From: Micromonospora arida
GTDB lineage: Bacteria; Actinomycetota; Actinomycetes; Mycobacteriales; Micromonosporaceae
Assembly: GCF_003857035.1 (NCBI RefSeq)
Contig: NZ_QGSY01000245.1
Span: 1 to 37,358 of the forward strand
DNA length: 37,358 nucleotides
Reading direction: 5' to 3'
In this document: positions 7,606 to 15,944 of the stretch, piece by piece
Numbering within the stretch: position 1 is the first letter of the stretch
Layout of the letters: every line of letters begins with the position of its first letter
The notes under the pieces: model-generated
Databases searched by the model: none
What the model was told of the DNA's origin: nothing
Seen by the model: only the letters and a program-made list of their open reading frames with translations
Translations under genes and position numbers: made by a program

Positions 7606-8210
7606 TCGGCAAGCCGCCGGCTCGCGGTCCGGCCGTGGCCGGGAGACCGACCTGCGACGACGCGCGTCGAACCGGGAACAACGGACAACCATCCTGATCG
7701 CCACGAACGGTGAATTGACGGAACGGGCCTACTTCACCGGCCTCAAGCAGGAGGCGTGGGTACGGCCCCGGGTGGTCGTCGTGGCAGAACGCGGCTCGCC
7801 GGTCAACGTGGTACGAGGTGCGGCACGACGCCGTCAACGCGACGACTTCGACGAGGCATGGGCCGTCTGCGACGTCGATGAATTCGCCACGGAGCAGGCG
7901 GCCCGCGAAGCTGGCGCCACCGATGTCAAAGCTGGCCTGGTCCAATCCCTGCTTCGAGGTGTGGCTGCTGCTCCACTACAGCAACCACACCAGGTTCGTG
8001 GAGAACGCCAAGCGGGCCCGCGACCTGTTGCGCGAACACAACCCTGCCTGGGACAAGACCGCGCTCGACTTCGCCAACTTCCGCGACCGAATTGAGGACG
8101 CCTGCCGACGGGCTGATCGGCTTGACCCGCCCCCGGAGGGCAACCCGTCCACTTCCGTCGGCCAGATCATCGCCGCGCTACGCGATGATCGTGCCCGAAC
8201 AGGGACGTGA
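7586..8210 (+). pseudogene. RloB-family gene interrupted by a single-base frameshift
   Basis: Partner of the ATPase (RloB, PF13707; AbiLii-like). The frame starting at ATG 7586 (GTGGAGG 5 bases upstream) encodes LIATNGELTERAYFTGLKQE and then AWAVCDVDEF, matching the first half of RloB. At GTC AAA G (7925-7931) the match leaves this frame. Frame +1 continues LAWSNPCFEVWLLLHY and later EGNPSTSVGQIIAAL to the stop at 8210. Removing one A from the AAA at 7928-7930 restores a continuous protein of about 207 residues, the usual RloB length. Unshifted, the first frame runs out at 8095. An ATG at 7923 could start the second half separately (95 residues). It may be a true lesion, a sequencing error, a split gene or a programmed shift. 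The usual EG of the first motif is NG here. Confidence 0.75.
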
Positions 8211-8251
8211 TCGGCTCGCCCCATGAGCCTCTGCTCGTAAGCGGGGTCGGC

Positions 8252-10702
8252 TTAGCGTTGGCGGATGTCGTTGACGCAGCGCAGCACCGGGCGGCTGGTC
8301 AGTGCCGCCGGGTCCAGCGCGGTGTGCGCGCGCACGGTGAAGATGGTCGACTCGCCCGGCAACAGGGTGACCAGGGCTTTGTCCACCTCCGCGGAGGCGT
8401 CGAGGCGGTCCGCGAACAGCGTCAGGTCGCGCAGCACCGTGCGGGCCGTGACCCGGACCCGCTGCCCGCCGTCGACCGGCTCGACCGTGGCGTCCCAGGC
8501 CGCCGCCGGCCAGTCCACCTCCCGGTCCTCGGCGAAGAACCACAGGGCACGCTCCGCGGTGCCACCGGCGTCCGCGACCAGCAACTCGCGCCGGGCATCC
8601 TCCGGCCGCGCCAGGTCCGCCGGCAGCGCCAGCACCACCGAGGAGTACGCCGGGACGTCGAGGTCGACCGAGGTCTTCGCCCTCGGCTCCCCGGTGAGCG
8701 TGAACCGGGTGACCGCGGCCGTCGCGGTCCATGCCTCGGCGGTCTCGTTGACAGCGACCAGGGCCAGGCCTCCGTCGCGCGGTTGAACGGTGAGCAGCCG
8801 GTCGACGTACGCGTGGCGCAGCGCGTACCACAGGGGTTTGCGGCGGCCGTCGCCGTCGACGGCCGACCAGGAGGTCACCGGCCAGCAGTCGTTGAGCTGC
8901 CAGACGATGGTGCCGGCGCAGACGTCCCGGTGGGAGCGGAAGTGCTCGACGCCGAGCTGGATCGCCCGGGCCTGGTTGAGCTGCGTCAGGTAGTGCCAGT
9001 CGTCGAAGTCCGCAGGGGCGGGCAGGTGCGCGTCGAGGCCCCGCTGGAGTTTGGCGTCACCGCCGGCCGCCTTCTGGTGGTGCGCCATGCCCGGTGAGTC
9101 GTGGGCGAGGGGTGCGTCGCTCAACGCGCGGCGCAGCGTCGCGTACGCCGGTGGGGCCTGGTAGCCGAACTCGGCGACGAAGCGCGGGACGTACTCCCGG
9201 TACTTGGTGTAGTCGTCGGTGTTCCACACGTCCCAGATGTGGGTGGTGCCGTACGCCGGGTCGTTGGGGTGGATCGCCTCGCTGCCCGACCAGGGGCTGC
9301 CCGGCCAGTACGGGCGGGTCGGGTCCAGCTCGCCGACGATCCGGGGCAGCACGTCGAGGTAGTAGCCGCGCCCCCAGGTGCGCCCCGCGAGGGCCTGCTG
9401 CCAGTCCCAGTCGTGCCAGCCCCAGATGTTCTCGTTGTTGCCGGTCCAGAGCACCAGCGACGGGTACGGCGCGAGCCGGGTCACCTGCTCGGCGGCCTCG
9501 GCGGCCACCTCGGTGCCGAACGGCTCCTCCTCGGGGTACGCGGCGCAGGCGAAGAGGAAGTCCTGCTGGACGAGGAGACCACGCTCGTCGGCGAGGTCGT
9601 AGAAGTCCGCCGACTCGTACCGGCCGCCGCCCCAGACCCGCAGCAGGTTGACGTTGGCCGCGACCGCCTGGTCGAAGCGCTCGGCCAGGCGGGCCCGGGT
9701 GATCCGGGTGGGGAACACGTCGTCCGGGATCCAGTTGACCCCGCGGACGAAGACCGGGACGTCGTTGACCGACAACGCGAACGGGGTGCCGTGTTCGTCG
9801 GGTGTGGTGTCCAGCCGAACGGAGCGGAAGCCGATCCGGTGCGACCAGGTGTCCAGGGTGTCTCCGTCCGGTGCGTGCAGGGTCACCTCGATCGGGTGGC
9901 GGGCCTGCTCGCCGTACCCCCGGGGCCACCACAGCGCGGGCTCGCGGACGGTGAGGGTGAGCACGGCCGTGCGCTGCCCGGCCGGGACGACCACCTCGGC
10001 GCGGGCGCCGGCCACGGCGGCGCGGACGGTCAGCGGGACGTCCGCGACCCGCTCGACCTCGACGTGCACCTCGACCCGGCCGTCGCGACCGTCCATGGTC
10101 ACCAGTGGACGGACGGTGGCCAGTCTGGCGGTCGACCAGGCGTGCAGGCTGATCTCCTGCCAGATACCGGCGGTGACCAGCGTCGGCCCCCAGTCCCAGC
10201 CGAAGTTGCAGGCCATCTTTCGGATGAAGTGGAACGGCTCCGGGTAGGCGTTCGGCCGGTCGCCGAGCCGCTCCTGCTGTGCCTCGGCGTAGCGGTACGC
10301 GGAGTCGAACGTGACCACCAGGTCGTTGTTCCCGTCGCGCAGCAGCGGTCGGACGTCGAACCGGTAGCCGCGGTGCATGTTCGCGGTGCGGCTGACCTCC
10401 ACACCGTTGAGGGTGAGCGTGGCGACGGTGTCCAGGCCGGCGCAGACCAGGTCGACACGCTCGTCGTCGCCCGCCCGGTGGACGACTGTGGACTGGTAGA
10501 CCCAGTCGGTGCGCCCGATCCAGGCCACCGCCCGCTCGTTGTCGTCGAGGTACGGGTCGGGGATCAGCCCGGCGTCGAGCAGGTCGGTGTGCACGCAGCC
10601 CGGCACTGTCGCCGGCACGGACCGGCCGGCGATCTCCTCGGGCACCTGCGCTCCGGGGGCCGCTCGCACTGTCCAACCGTCGTAGAGTGCCTGTCGGCTC
10701 AC
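8252..10702 (-). CDS. Beta-mannosidase, glycoside hydrolase family 2
   Basis: An 816-residue cytoplasmic-type GH2 enzyme that releases beta-linked mannose from oligosaccharides. The N-terminal jelly roll includes VPGCVHTDLLDAGLIPDPY near residue 50, typical of beta-mannosidases, and PEPFHFIRKMACNFGWDWGP near 165. The catalytic barrel has GNNENIWGW with acid/base E424 and FVAEFGYQ with nucleophile E511. No signal peptide is seen. The start is the GTG at 10702 (MSRQALYDGW), preceded by GGTGGAA. The frame extends to 10789 but runs into the regulator's promoter region. The divergent LacI gene 113 bases away is the likely controller. Confidence 0.92.
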   Translation of the reverse strand: MSRQALYDGWTVRAAPGAQVPEEIAGRSVPATVPGCVHTDLLDAGLIPDPYLDDNERAVAWIGRTDWVYQSTVVHRAGDDERVDLVCAGLDTVATLTLNGVEVSRTANMHRGYRFDVRPLLRDGNNDLVVTFDSAYRYAEAQQERLGDRPNAYPEPFHFIRKMACNFGWDWGPTLVTAGIWQEISLHAWSTARLATVRPLVTMDGRDGRVEVHVEVERVADVPLTVRAAVAGARAEVVVPAGQRTAVLTLTVREPALWWPRGYGEQARHPIEVTLHAPDGDTLDTWSHRIGFRSVRLDTTPDEHGTPFALSVNDVPVFVRGVNWIPDDVFPTRITRARLAERFDQAVAANVNLLRVWGGGRYESADFYDLADERGLLVQQDFLFACAAYPEEEPFGTEVAAEAAEQVTRLAPYPSLVLWTGNNENIWGWHDWDWQQALAGRTWGRGYYLDVLPRIVGELDPTRPYWPGSPWSGSEAIHPNDPAYGTTHIWDVWNTDDYTKYREYVPRFVAEFGYQAPPAYATLRRALSDAPLAHDSPGMAHHQKAAGGDAKLQRGLDAHLPAPADFDDWHYLTQLNQARAIQLGVEHFRSHRDVCAGTIVWQLNDCWPVTSWSAVDGDGRRKPLWYALRHAYVDRLLTVQPRDGGLALVAVNETAEAWTATAAVTRFTLTGEPRAKTSVDLDVPAYSSVVLALPADLARPEDARRELLVADAGGTAERALWFFAEDREVDWPAAAWDATVEPVDGGQRVRVTARTVLRDLTLFADRLDASAEVDKALVTLLPGESTIFTVRAHTALDPAALTSRPVLRCVNDIRQR

Positions 10703-10721
10703 GATTCCACCGCACCTTCCC

Positions 10722-10735
10722 GCATCGAGAGATGC
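10722..10735. promoter_or_regulatory. Short palindrome in the mannosidase/LacI divergent region
   Basis: GCATC-GAGA-GATGC forms a 5-bp inverted repeat 20 bases upstream of the mannosidase start. A second short one, CCGGA-A-TCCGG, lies further towards the regulator. Either could be part of a LacI-type operator, but neither has the strong central symmetry of well-characterised sites, so this is a weak call. Confidence 0.25.
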
Positions 10736-10815
10736 CGTACTGAACCGGATAAGCTGAGCTACGGTACGGTCCGGAATCCGGGCTGTCAACGGCCAGAGAG
10801 CGAAGGAGCACGCCG

Positions 10816-11835
10816 GTGAAGCGGCCGACCATCGCCGACGTCGCCCAACGCGCCGGGGTGTCCAAGGGCGCCGTGTCGTACGCGCTGAACGGGCAGCCCG
10901 GCGTCTCCGAGGCCACCCGGCAGCGCATCCTGGCCATCGCCACGGAGATCGGCTTCAGCCGCAGCAGCGCCGCCCGCGCCCTCTCCGCCGCCACCGCCGG
11001 GGCGATCGGCCTGGCCCTGTGCCGACCGGCACGGACCCTCGGCGTCGAGCCGTTCTTCATGGCGCTGATCAGTGGCGTCGAGGCCGAACTCTCCTCCCGC
11101 TCGTACGCGCTCACTCTCCAGGTGGTGGCCGACCCGGACGCCGAGATCGCTGTCTACCGGCGCTGGTGGGGCGAACGACGGGTGGACGGGGTGCTCGTCT
11201 GCGACCTGCGCACCGACGACAGTCGCATCCCCGCACTCGAACAACTGCAACTGCCGGCGGTGGTGATCGGCGGCCCCGGCGGCACCGGTGAGCTGGCGAG
11301 CCTCTGGTCCGACGACGCCGCCGCGCTGACCGAGACGGTGGAGTACCTGGTCGCGCTCGGGCACCGGCGGATCGCCCGGGTCGCCGGCCTGCCCGACCTG
11401 CGGCACACCGAGATCCGCACCGAAGCCTTCGCGGCGGTCTGCCGGCGGCTCGGTCTGGTCGACGCGGTCACGGTCTGGTCCGACTACACCGGCGAGGAGG
11501 GCGGCCGGGCCACCCGCCGGTTGCTCAGCTCGGCCAACCGGCCCACCGCGGTCGTCTACGACAACGACGTGATGGCCATCGCCGGGCTCTCCGTCGCCCA
11601 GGAGATGGGCCTGACCGTGCCCGGCGATCTGTCCATCGTGGCCTGGGACGACTCACCGCTGTGTCGCCTGGTGCACCCGCCGCTGACCGCGCTGGGCCGG
11701 GACATCCCGGCGTACGGCGCGCACGCCGCCCGGCAACTGCTCGCCGTCGTCGCCGGGCAACCGGCCGGGCGGGTGCAGGACGAGACGCCCCACCTCACGC
11801 CACGCGGCAGCACCGCACCGCCCCGGGTGAGATGA
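10816..11835 (+). CDS. LacI-family transcriptional regulator
   Basis: A 339-residue sugar-responsive repressor. The N-terminal helix-turn-helix reads TIADVAQRAGVSKGAVSYAL, followed by the hinge segment ATEIGFSRSSAARALS. The rest is a periplasmic-binding-protein-like effector domain with VDGVLVCDLR near 120 and the LacI/GalR pattern PTAVVYDNDVMAIAGL then DLSIVAWDDSPLCRLVHPPL. The start is GTG 10816 with GAAGGAG 7 bases upstream. It is divergent from the GH2 beta-mannosidase and therefore probably represses it in response to a manno-oligosaccharide (inference). Its stop lies 6 bases from the stop of the convergent EAL gene. Confidence 0.92.
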   Translation: MKRPTIADVAQRAGVSKGAVSYALNGQPGVSEATRQRILAIATEIGFSRSSAARALSAATAGAIGLALCRPARTLGVEPFFMALISGVEAELSSRSYALTLQVVADPDAEIAVYRRWWGERRVDGVLVCDLRTDDSRIPALEQLQLPAVVIGGPGGTGELASLWSDDAAALTETVEYLVALGHRRIARVAGLPDLRHTEIRTEAFAAVCRRLGLVDAVTVWSDYTGEEGGRATRRLLSSANRPTAVVYDNDVMAIAGLSVAQEMGLTVPGDLSIVAWDDSPLCRLVHPPLTALGRDIPAYGAHAARQLLAVVAGQPAGRVQDETPHLTPRGSTAPPRVR

Positions 11836-11841
11836 ACCGGT

Positions 11842-14214
11842 TCAGCGAGAGGCTGAGGGAAACTCCTCGAAGTACGCCTCGACCCGCTCGGCGGTCGCCG
11901 GACGGGCCAACGCGAACCCCTGCCCGTACCGGCACCCACCCCGGCGCGCTCCCTCAACCTGGGTCGACGACTCCAACTCCTCGGCGACGATCTCGACGCC
12001 AAGCCGCTCGCCCACGTTGACCACCACGTCGATCAGCGGCGGTTGCCCGTCCGGTCGTGCGCCCACCAACTCCGGGCCCACCTTGAGCAGGTCGATCGGC
12101 AGGCGGCGCAGCTGGGCCAGCGAGGCGTGCTCGGCCCGGAAGTCGTCCAACGCGGTGCGTACGCCCAGCGACCGGAGCCCGGCCAGCCGAGCCACCACGG
12201 TCGACAGATCACCGGCGACCCTCGGCTCGCTCACCTCCACCACCAGTCGCTCCGGCGGCACCCCGTACGCGGCCAGCACTGCCGCGAGGCGCTGAACGAA
12301 GTCGGGAGTGGTCAGCTCCCGGGTTGTCACGTTGACCGCCATCCACAGCTCCCGAACACCCACCGACCAGTCGGACAACTGCCGGCAGGCCCGGTCCAGC
12401 ACCCACCACTCCAACTCGCCGACCAGATCCAGGTCCTCGGCGACCGGAATCAACTCGGCCGGGAGGACAGTGCCGAGCACCGGGCTGCGCCACCGCAGCA
12501 GCGCCTCCGCGCCCACCGGCTGCCCGTCGGCCAGGTCGACCACCGGCTGGTAGACGAGGTCCAGCTCGCCGCGCGCCACCGCACCGGGCAGCTCGCGCTC
12601 CAGGTCGAGCCGGCGCACCAGCTGTTCCTCCAGAAACGCGTCGTACCACTCCACCCGGTCCCGGCCCAGCTGCACGGCCCGTCGTCGGGCCAGTTCGGCC
12701 TGCCGGAGCACGTCCGCCGGCCCGGCGCCGCTCACCTCGGCCAACCCGATGCTCGTCTGCACGCGCAGCATCGCGCCGGCCAGCCGGTAGGGCGGGCCGA
12801 GCGCGCTCAACAGTCGGGTGCCCAGCGCGTACGCCAGCACCGGGCCGGCGGCGGTGACCACCGCGAACCCGGTACCCGTGCACCCGGTGACCAGATCGTC
12901 GGGGGCGATGACCGCGCGGGCCCGGTGCACCGCCTCGGCCACCACGTCCTCCCGGGCCGTCGGGCCGAACCCCTCGGTGCCGTGCAGGTCCACCAGCAGC
13001 AGCGCGCCGGCCGGCGCCGGAACGTCGCCGATCGCGGCCAGGGCGTCCAGCAGGGCAGCCCGGTCGCCGGGGGTGCCGCTCCCCGCCGCGGGTCGCCGGT
13101 TGAGACCCGACCACGCGGAACTGTGATCAGGCGACCAGGTCGAGCCGGCACCCATCGCGGTCGCCGCGCCCTCCGAAACGCCGAGGGCCCGCTCGGGCGG
13201 CGGCTCCGGCGTGCCCGGCCAGCGGCCCGGAGCCGCACGGCGGTGCCGCAGCGAACGGCCGGCCGGTCGCCGATGAGCGGCCCGCCGAACGGACGTGGAC
13301 GTGTCGCCCGCGCGCAGCAGCTCGCGCAGCACCAGGGGCGGCACCGCCGCCAGGGCCAACAGCACGCTCGTCCGATCCGGTGCGCGGCCGGCTCCCAGGT
13401 GCAGACCCGATGCCAGCAGCAGCACCGCCGCGGGCAGCACCGACCGGGGCCAGGCAGCGGCGACCGGCTCCACCGACTCCGGGTCGTCCGCCGCATCCGC
13501 CGCGCCGACCGCGACGAGCAACATCCCGAACACCAACGGGGGTACGGCCAGCAGGGCCGCCCGGCCGGCCGGCGCGGACGGCAACGCGGCCAGCAGCACC
13601 AGCCCGCCCACTGTGAGCAGGACACCGCCCCGGCAGAGCGCCGTACCCGAGCGCCGACGTGGCCCCGCGAACGCGTTCAACGCGGCCATGCCCAACCCGC
13701 CGAGCGTCAACGCGGCGACCAGCCGAACCGGGACCGGCAGGCCGTCGGGGGGCAGCAGCAACCAGCCGGCGAGGGCCAGACCGAGGGCCGGGCCGGCCGA
13801 CTCGACCAGCCACCGCAACCGGACCGAAGCCGCCGGTCGCGATCGGCCGGGGAGCCGGTACAGACCGGCCGTCGAGAGAGCCGCCACGACCAGCGACCCG
13901 ATCAGCACGGGGAAGGTGTGCCCGATGCCGGCCAGGGGCAGCACGACGGCGGTGAGGCCCGCCGCCACCACCGCCGCGTCGAGCAGCACCCCCGCCGCAC
14001 GCGGTGTCGGATCGGTGCCGCGTCGGGAGGCCAGCCGGGACAGTCGCAGCCCGGCGAGCGTGGCGCCGGCACCGGCGGCCAGCGCGATCACCACCGAGGG
14101 CGGGAGCAGGTCGACGGAACCGGCGAGGAAAAGCAGCGCCACCGCCACGGACGTGGCGGCCTCCGGTGCCGCACGGCGGGGGACGAGGACGCGGAACGGG
14201 TACGCGAGGAGCAC
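11842..14214 (-). CDS. Membrane protein with degenerate GGDEF and divergent EAL domains
   Basis: A 790-residue protein. About the first 330 residues form a multi-helix membrane module, followed by a basic, proline-rich linker, a GGDEF-fold domain near 395-540 and a C-terminal EAL domain near 545-785. The GGDEF signature is replaced by GTGF (447-450), so cyclase activity is unlikely. The EAL domain keeps EALLRW (E570), the N of NVTTREL, EVSE and LDDF. However, the loop after DDF is RAEHASL instead of GTGYSSL, and the metal-binding Asp of LKxD is Gly (K711-V-G713). It therefore looks like a c-di-GMP or protein sensor rather than an active phosphodiesterase (inference). The start is GTG at 14214 with GAAGGCG upstream. 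Confidence 0.85.
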   Translation of the reverse strand: MLLAYPFRVLVPRRAAPEAATSVAVALLFLAGSVDLLPPSVVIALAAGAGATLAGLRLSRLASRRGTDPTPRAAGVLLDAAVVAAGLTAVVLPLAGIGHTFPVLIGSLVVAALSTAGLYRLPGRSRPAASVRLRWLVESAGPALGLALAGWLLLPPDGLPVPVRLVAALTLGGLGMAALNAFAGPRRRSGTALCRGGVLLTVGGLVLLAALPSAPAGRAALLAVPPLVFGMLLVAVGAADAADDPESVEPVAAAWPRSVLPAAVLLLASGLHLGAGRAPDRTSVLLALAAVPPLVLRELLRAGDTSTSVRRAAHRRPAGRSLRHRRAAPGRWPGTPEPPPERALGVSEGAATAMGAGSTWSPDHSSAWSGLNRRPAAGSGTPGDRAALLDALAAIGDVPAPAGALLLVDLHGTEGFGPTAREDVVAEAVHRARAVIAPDDLVTGCTGTGFAVVTAAGPVLAYALGTRLLSALGPPYRLAGAMLRVQTSIGLAEVSGAGPADVLRQAELARRRAVQLGRDRVEWYDAFLEEQLVRRLDLERELPGAVARGELDLVYQPVVDLADGQPVGAEALLRWRSPVLGTVLPAELIPVAEDLDLVGELEWWVLDRACRQLSDWSVGVRELWMAVNVTTRELTTPDFVQRLAAVLAAYGVPPERLVVEVSEPRVAGDLSTVVARLAGLRSLGVRTALDDFRAEHASLAQLRRLPIDLLKVGPELVGARPDGQPPLIDVVVNVGERLGVEIVAEELESSTQVEGARRGGCRYGQGFALARPATAERVEAYFEEFPSASR

Positions 14215-14242
14215 GGCGGTCGCCTTCGTGAGGGGGCACGGG

Positions 14243-14274
14243 GGCGGTGCGGCGGTGCGGCGGTGCGGCGGTGC
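14243..14274. repeat. Four tandem copies of GGCGGTGC
   Basis: The 8-bp unit GGCGGTGC repeats exactly four times at 14243-14274. The array lies 28 bases upstream of the GTG of the degenerate GGDEF-EAL gene, within its probable promoter or leader. Confidence 0.95.
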
Positions 14275-14447
14275 GGGACATCGGACGTTGCGAGTCCGCT
14301 ACCCACGATTGGCAACGATGGACGGCCGAAATGGTTACTTGCCGGTCACTCAGGGGAGACAACGACCTGTGTCACTGTACGGCGTACCGCACGCTGCCGG
14401 CACCGCCCGCCGCGAGCCGAAACAACCCGAAGTGGGATCATCGGAGG

Positions 14448-14840
14448 GTGAGTAAGCCCGACACGGTCCGCTTCCGGTACAACCAAGCCATCCTGGTGGC
14501 CGCGATCATCGCCTTCGTCGGCGCCCTGCCGCTGGCCAACGCCCGGGACTACCTGCTGCCGGTGCTGCTCGTCCCGCTCGCCGTCGCGGTGTGGGCCTGG
14601 CGGGCCGGCACCGACGCCGACGCGCGGGAGCTGCGCATCCGGGCGCTGGTCGGGCAGCGTCGGATCGAGTGGGACCAGGTCCTCGAGCTGACCACCGACC
14701 AGCGCGGGCGCGCGGTGGCCCGGCTCGACGACGGCCGCCAGGTCACCCTGCCGGCCGTCCGTGGGGCGGATCTGCCCCAACTGGTCGCGGCGACCGGCCA
14801 GCCGCTGCCGGACGCTCCGGCCCACACCCCTGATCAGTAG
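14448..14840 (+). CDS. Small membrane PH-domain protein (CFP-6-like)
   Basis: A 130-residue protein with two adjacent membrane segments (about residues 11-30 and 36-52). These are followed by a soluble bacterial PH-like domain of the type annotated as low-molecular-weight antigen/CFP-6 in mycobacteria: ELRIRALVGQRRIEWDQVLE near 66 and ARLDDGRQVTLPAVRG near 93. Function unknown. The GTG at 14448 is directly preceded by GGAGG with almost no spacing, which is unusual. The frame is open further upstream to 14247, but that part passes through the GGCGGTGC array. The last 7 bases overlap the end of the convergent dehydrogenase gene. Confidence 0.75.
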   Translation: MSKPDTVRFRYNQAILVAAIIAFVGALPLANARDYLLPVLLVPLAVAVWAWRAGTDADARELRIRALVGQRRIEWDQVLELTTDQRGRAVARLDDGRQVTLPAVRGADLPQLVAATGQPLPDAPAHTPDQ

Positions 14841-15760
14841 CCGTCGACCACCGTGTTGATCAGCGGTTGCCCGGCGGCGAACCGGCGGACCTGATCGCCC
14901 ACCAGCCGGTAGGCCCGTGGCAACAACCCGCGCACCGACCCGCCGACGTGCGGGGTGAGCAGCACGTTCGGCATGACCCAGAGCGGAGAGTCGGCGGGCA
15001 GCGGCTCCGGGTCGGTGACGTCCAACGCCGCCGAGATCCGACCGGTGCCCAGCTCGGCGACGAGCGCATCGGTGTGCGCCACCGGGCCCCGGGCGGCGTT
15101 GACCAGCAGCGCCCCGTCCGGCATCGCGGCCAGGAACGCCTTGTCGATCAGGCCACGGGTCTGGTCGGTGAGCGGCACCAGCACCACCACCACGTCCGCG
15201 TCGGGCAGCAGCCGGGGCAGTTCCTCGACGGCGTGCACCCCCTGCTCCGGGCGGGCCGTCCTGGCGACCAGGGTGAAGCTCACGTCGAACGGGGCGAGCC
15301 GGTCACGCACCGCGGCACCGATCGAGCCGGCGCCGATGATGAGTACCCGCTTACCGGTCAGCTCGTCGGTCGGGGTGTTCTCCGCGAACGTCCAGCGCCG
15401 CTCGGCCTGCGCGCGGACGAACGCCGGGAACGCCCGCAGCTGGGTGAGGATCGCGGTGACGACCCACTCGGCGGTGGACGGGTCGTGCACGCCCCGGGCA
15501 TCGCAGAGCGTCACACCCGGGGGTGTCCGGCCGGCCCAGGCGTCCGCCCCGGCGGAGAGCAACTGCACCACCGCCAGGTCGGGCAGCTCCCGCAGCACCG
15601 CCGTCGCGTCCGAGCCGCCCAGGAACGGCGGCACCCAGAAGCGGACGTCGGCCGCCTCGGACGGCATCCGGTCGGTGTGCTCGAAGACCTCCACTGTGAC
15701 GTCCGCGGGCAGCTCACCCAGGAGGTTCAGCCCGGCCTGGTGCGGAATCCATACCTTCAC
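14834..15760 (-). CDS. D-isomer-specific 2-hydroxyacid dehydrogenase
   Basis: A 308-residue NAD(P)-dependent oxidoreductase interconverting a 2-oxoacid and a D-2-hydroxyacid; the substrate is not deducible. The Rossmann motif is GAGSIG at 143-148. The catalytic triad of the family is visible as R224 in NAARGP, E252 in DPEPLP and H271 in TPHVGG. The length suits the short subfamily of glyoxylate/hydroxypyruvate-type reductases. The start is GTG 15760 (MKVWIPHQAG), with only GGCGGA close upstream. The 3' end overlaps the convergent PH-domain gene by 7 bases. Confidence 0.9.
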   Translation of the reverse strand: MKVWIPHQAGLNLLGELPADVTVEVFEHTDRMPSEAADVRFWVPPFLGGSDATAVLRELPDLAVVQLLSAGADAWAGRTPPGVTLCDARGVHDPSTAEWVVTAILTQLRAFPAFVRAQAERRWTFAENTPTDELTGKRVLIIGAGSIGAAVRDRLAPFDVSFTLVARTARPEQGVHAVEELPRLLPDADVVVVLVPLTDQTRGLIDKAFLAAMPDGALLVNAARGPVAHTDALVAELGTGRISAALDVTDPEPLPADSPLWVMPNVLLTPHVGGSVRGLLPRAYRLVGDQVRRFAAGQPLINTVVDGY

Positions 15761-15870
15761 GTCCGCCGACGATAGTCCCCGCCGCTCGGGCTGGTGGAGG
15801 CACGGCGGCGAACCGACGTCCCGGGGGATGGCGCGCGAGGTCGCGGCGGGCGAGACTCAGCACACCGATG

Positions 15871-15898
15871 TTCGACTCCGACCCCGACGAGGTATAAC
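15871..15898 (+). promoter_or_regulatory. Candidate promoter of the PP2C phosphatase gene
   Basis: TTCGAC (15871-15876) and TATAAC (15893-15898) are separated by 16 bases and sit 47 bases upstream of the ATG. This resembles a sigma-70-type promoter with a good -10 box in otherwise very GC-rich DNA. It is a prediction by eye. Confidence 0.5.
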
Positions 15899-15944
15899 GA
15901 AGGGTCGGAGGCCGGTCGGCCCCCGCCCGGCAGACAGGTGCTCG

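Noticed and set aside
8213..8229. GGCTC/GAGCC hairpin between RloB-like and mannosidase genes
   Set aside because: Only a 5-bp stem with a 7-base loop; too weak to call as a terminator in such GC-rich DNA.
9057..11114. 685-codon minus-strand open frame across the mannosidase and LacI genes
   Set aside because: Shadow of two well-supported genes; Arg/Pro/Gly-rich composition typical of off-frame high-GC DNA.
12043..14451. 802-codon plus-strand open frame opposite the degenerate GGDEF-EAL gene
   Set aside because: No domain or motif; Gln/Arg/Pro-rich shadow of the real gene, whose protein motifs are clear.
14955..15944. Upstream extension of the PP2C phosphatase
   Set aside because: Runs antisense through the dehydrogenase with Ser/Thr-rich nonsense; a promoter-like site and the GAF start fit ATG 15945.
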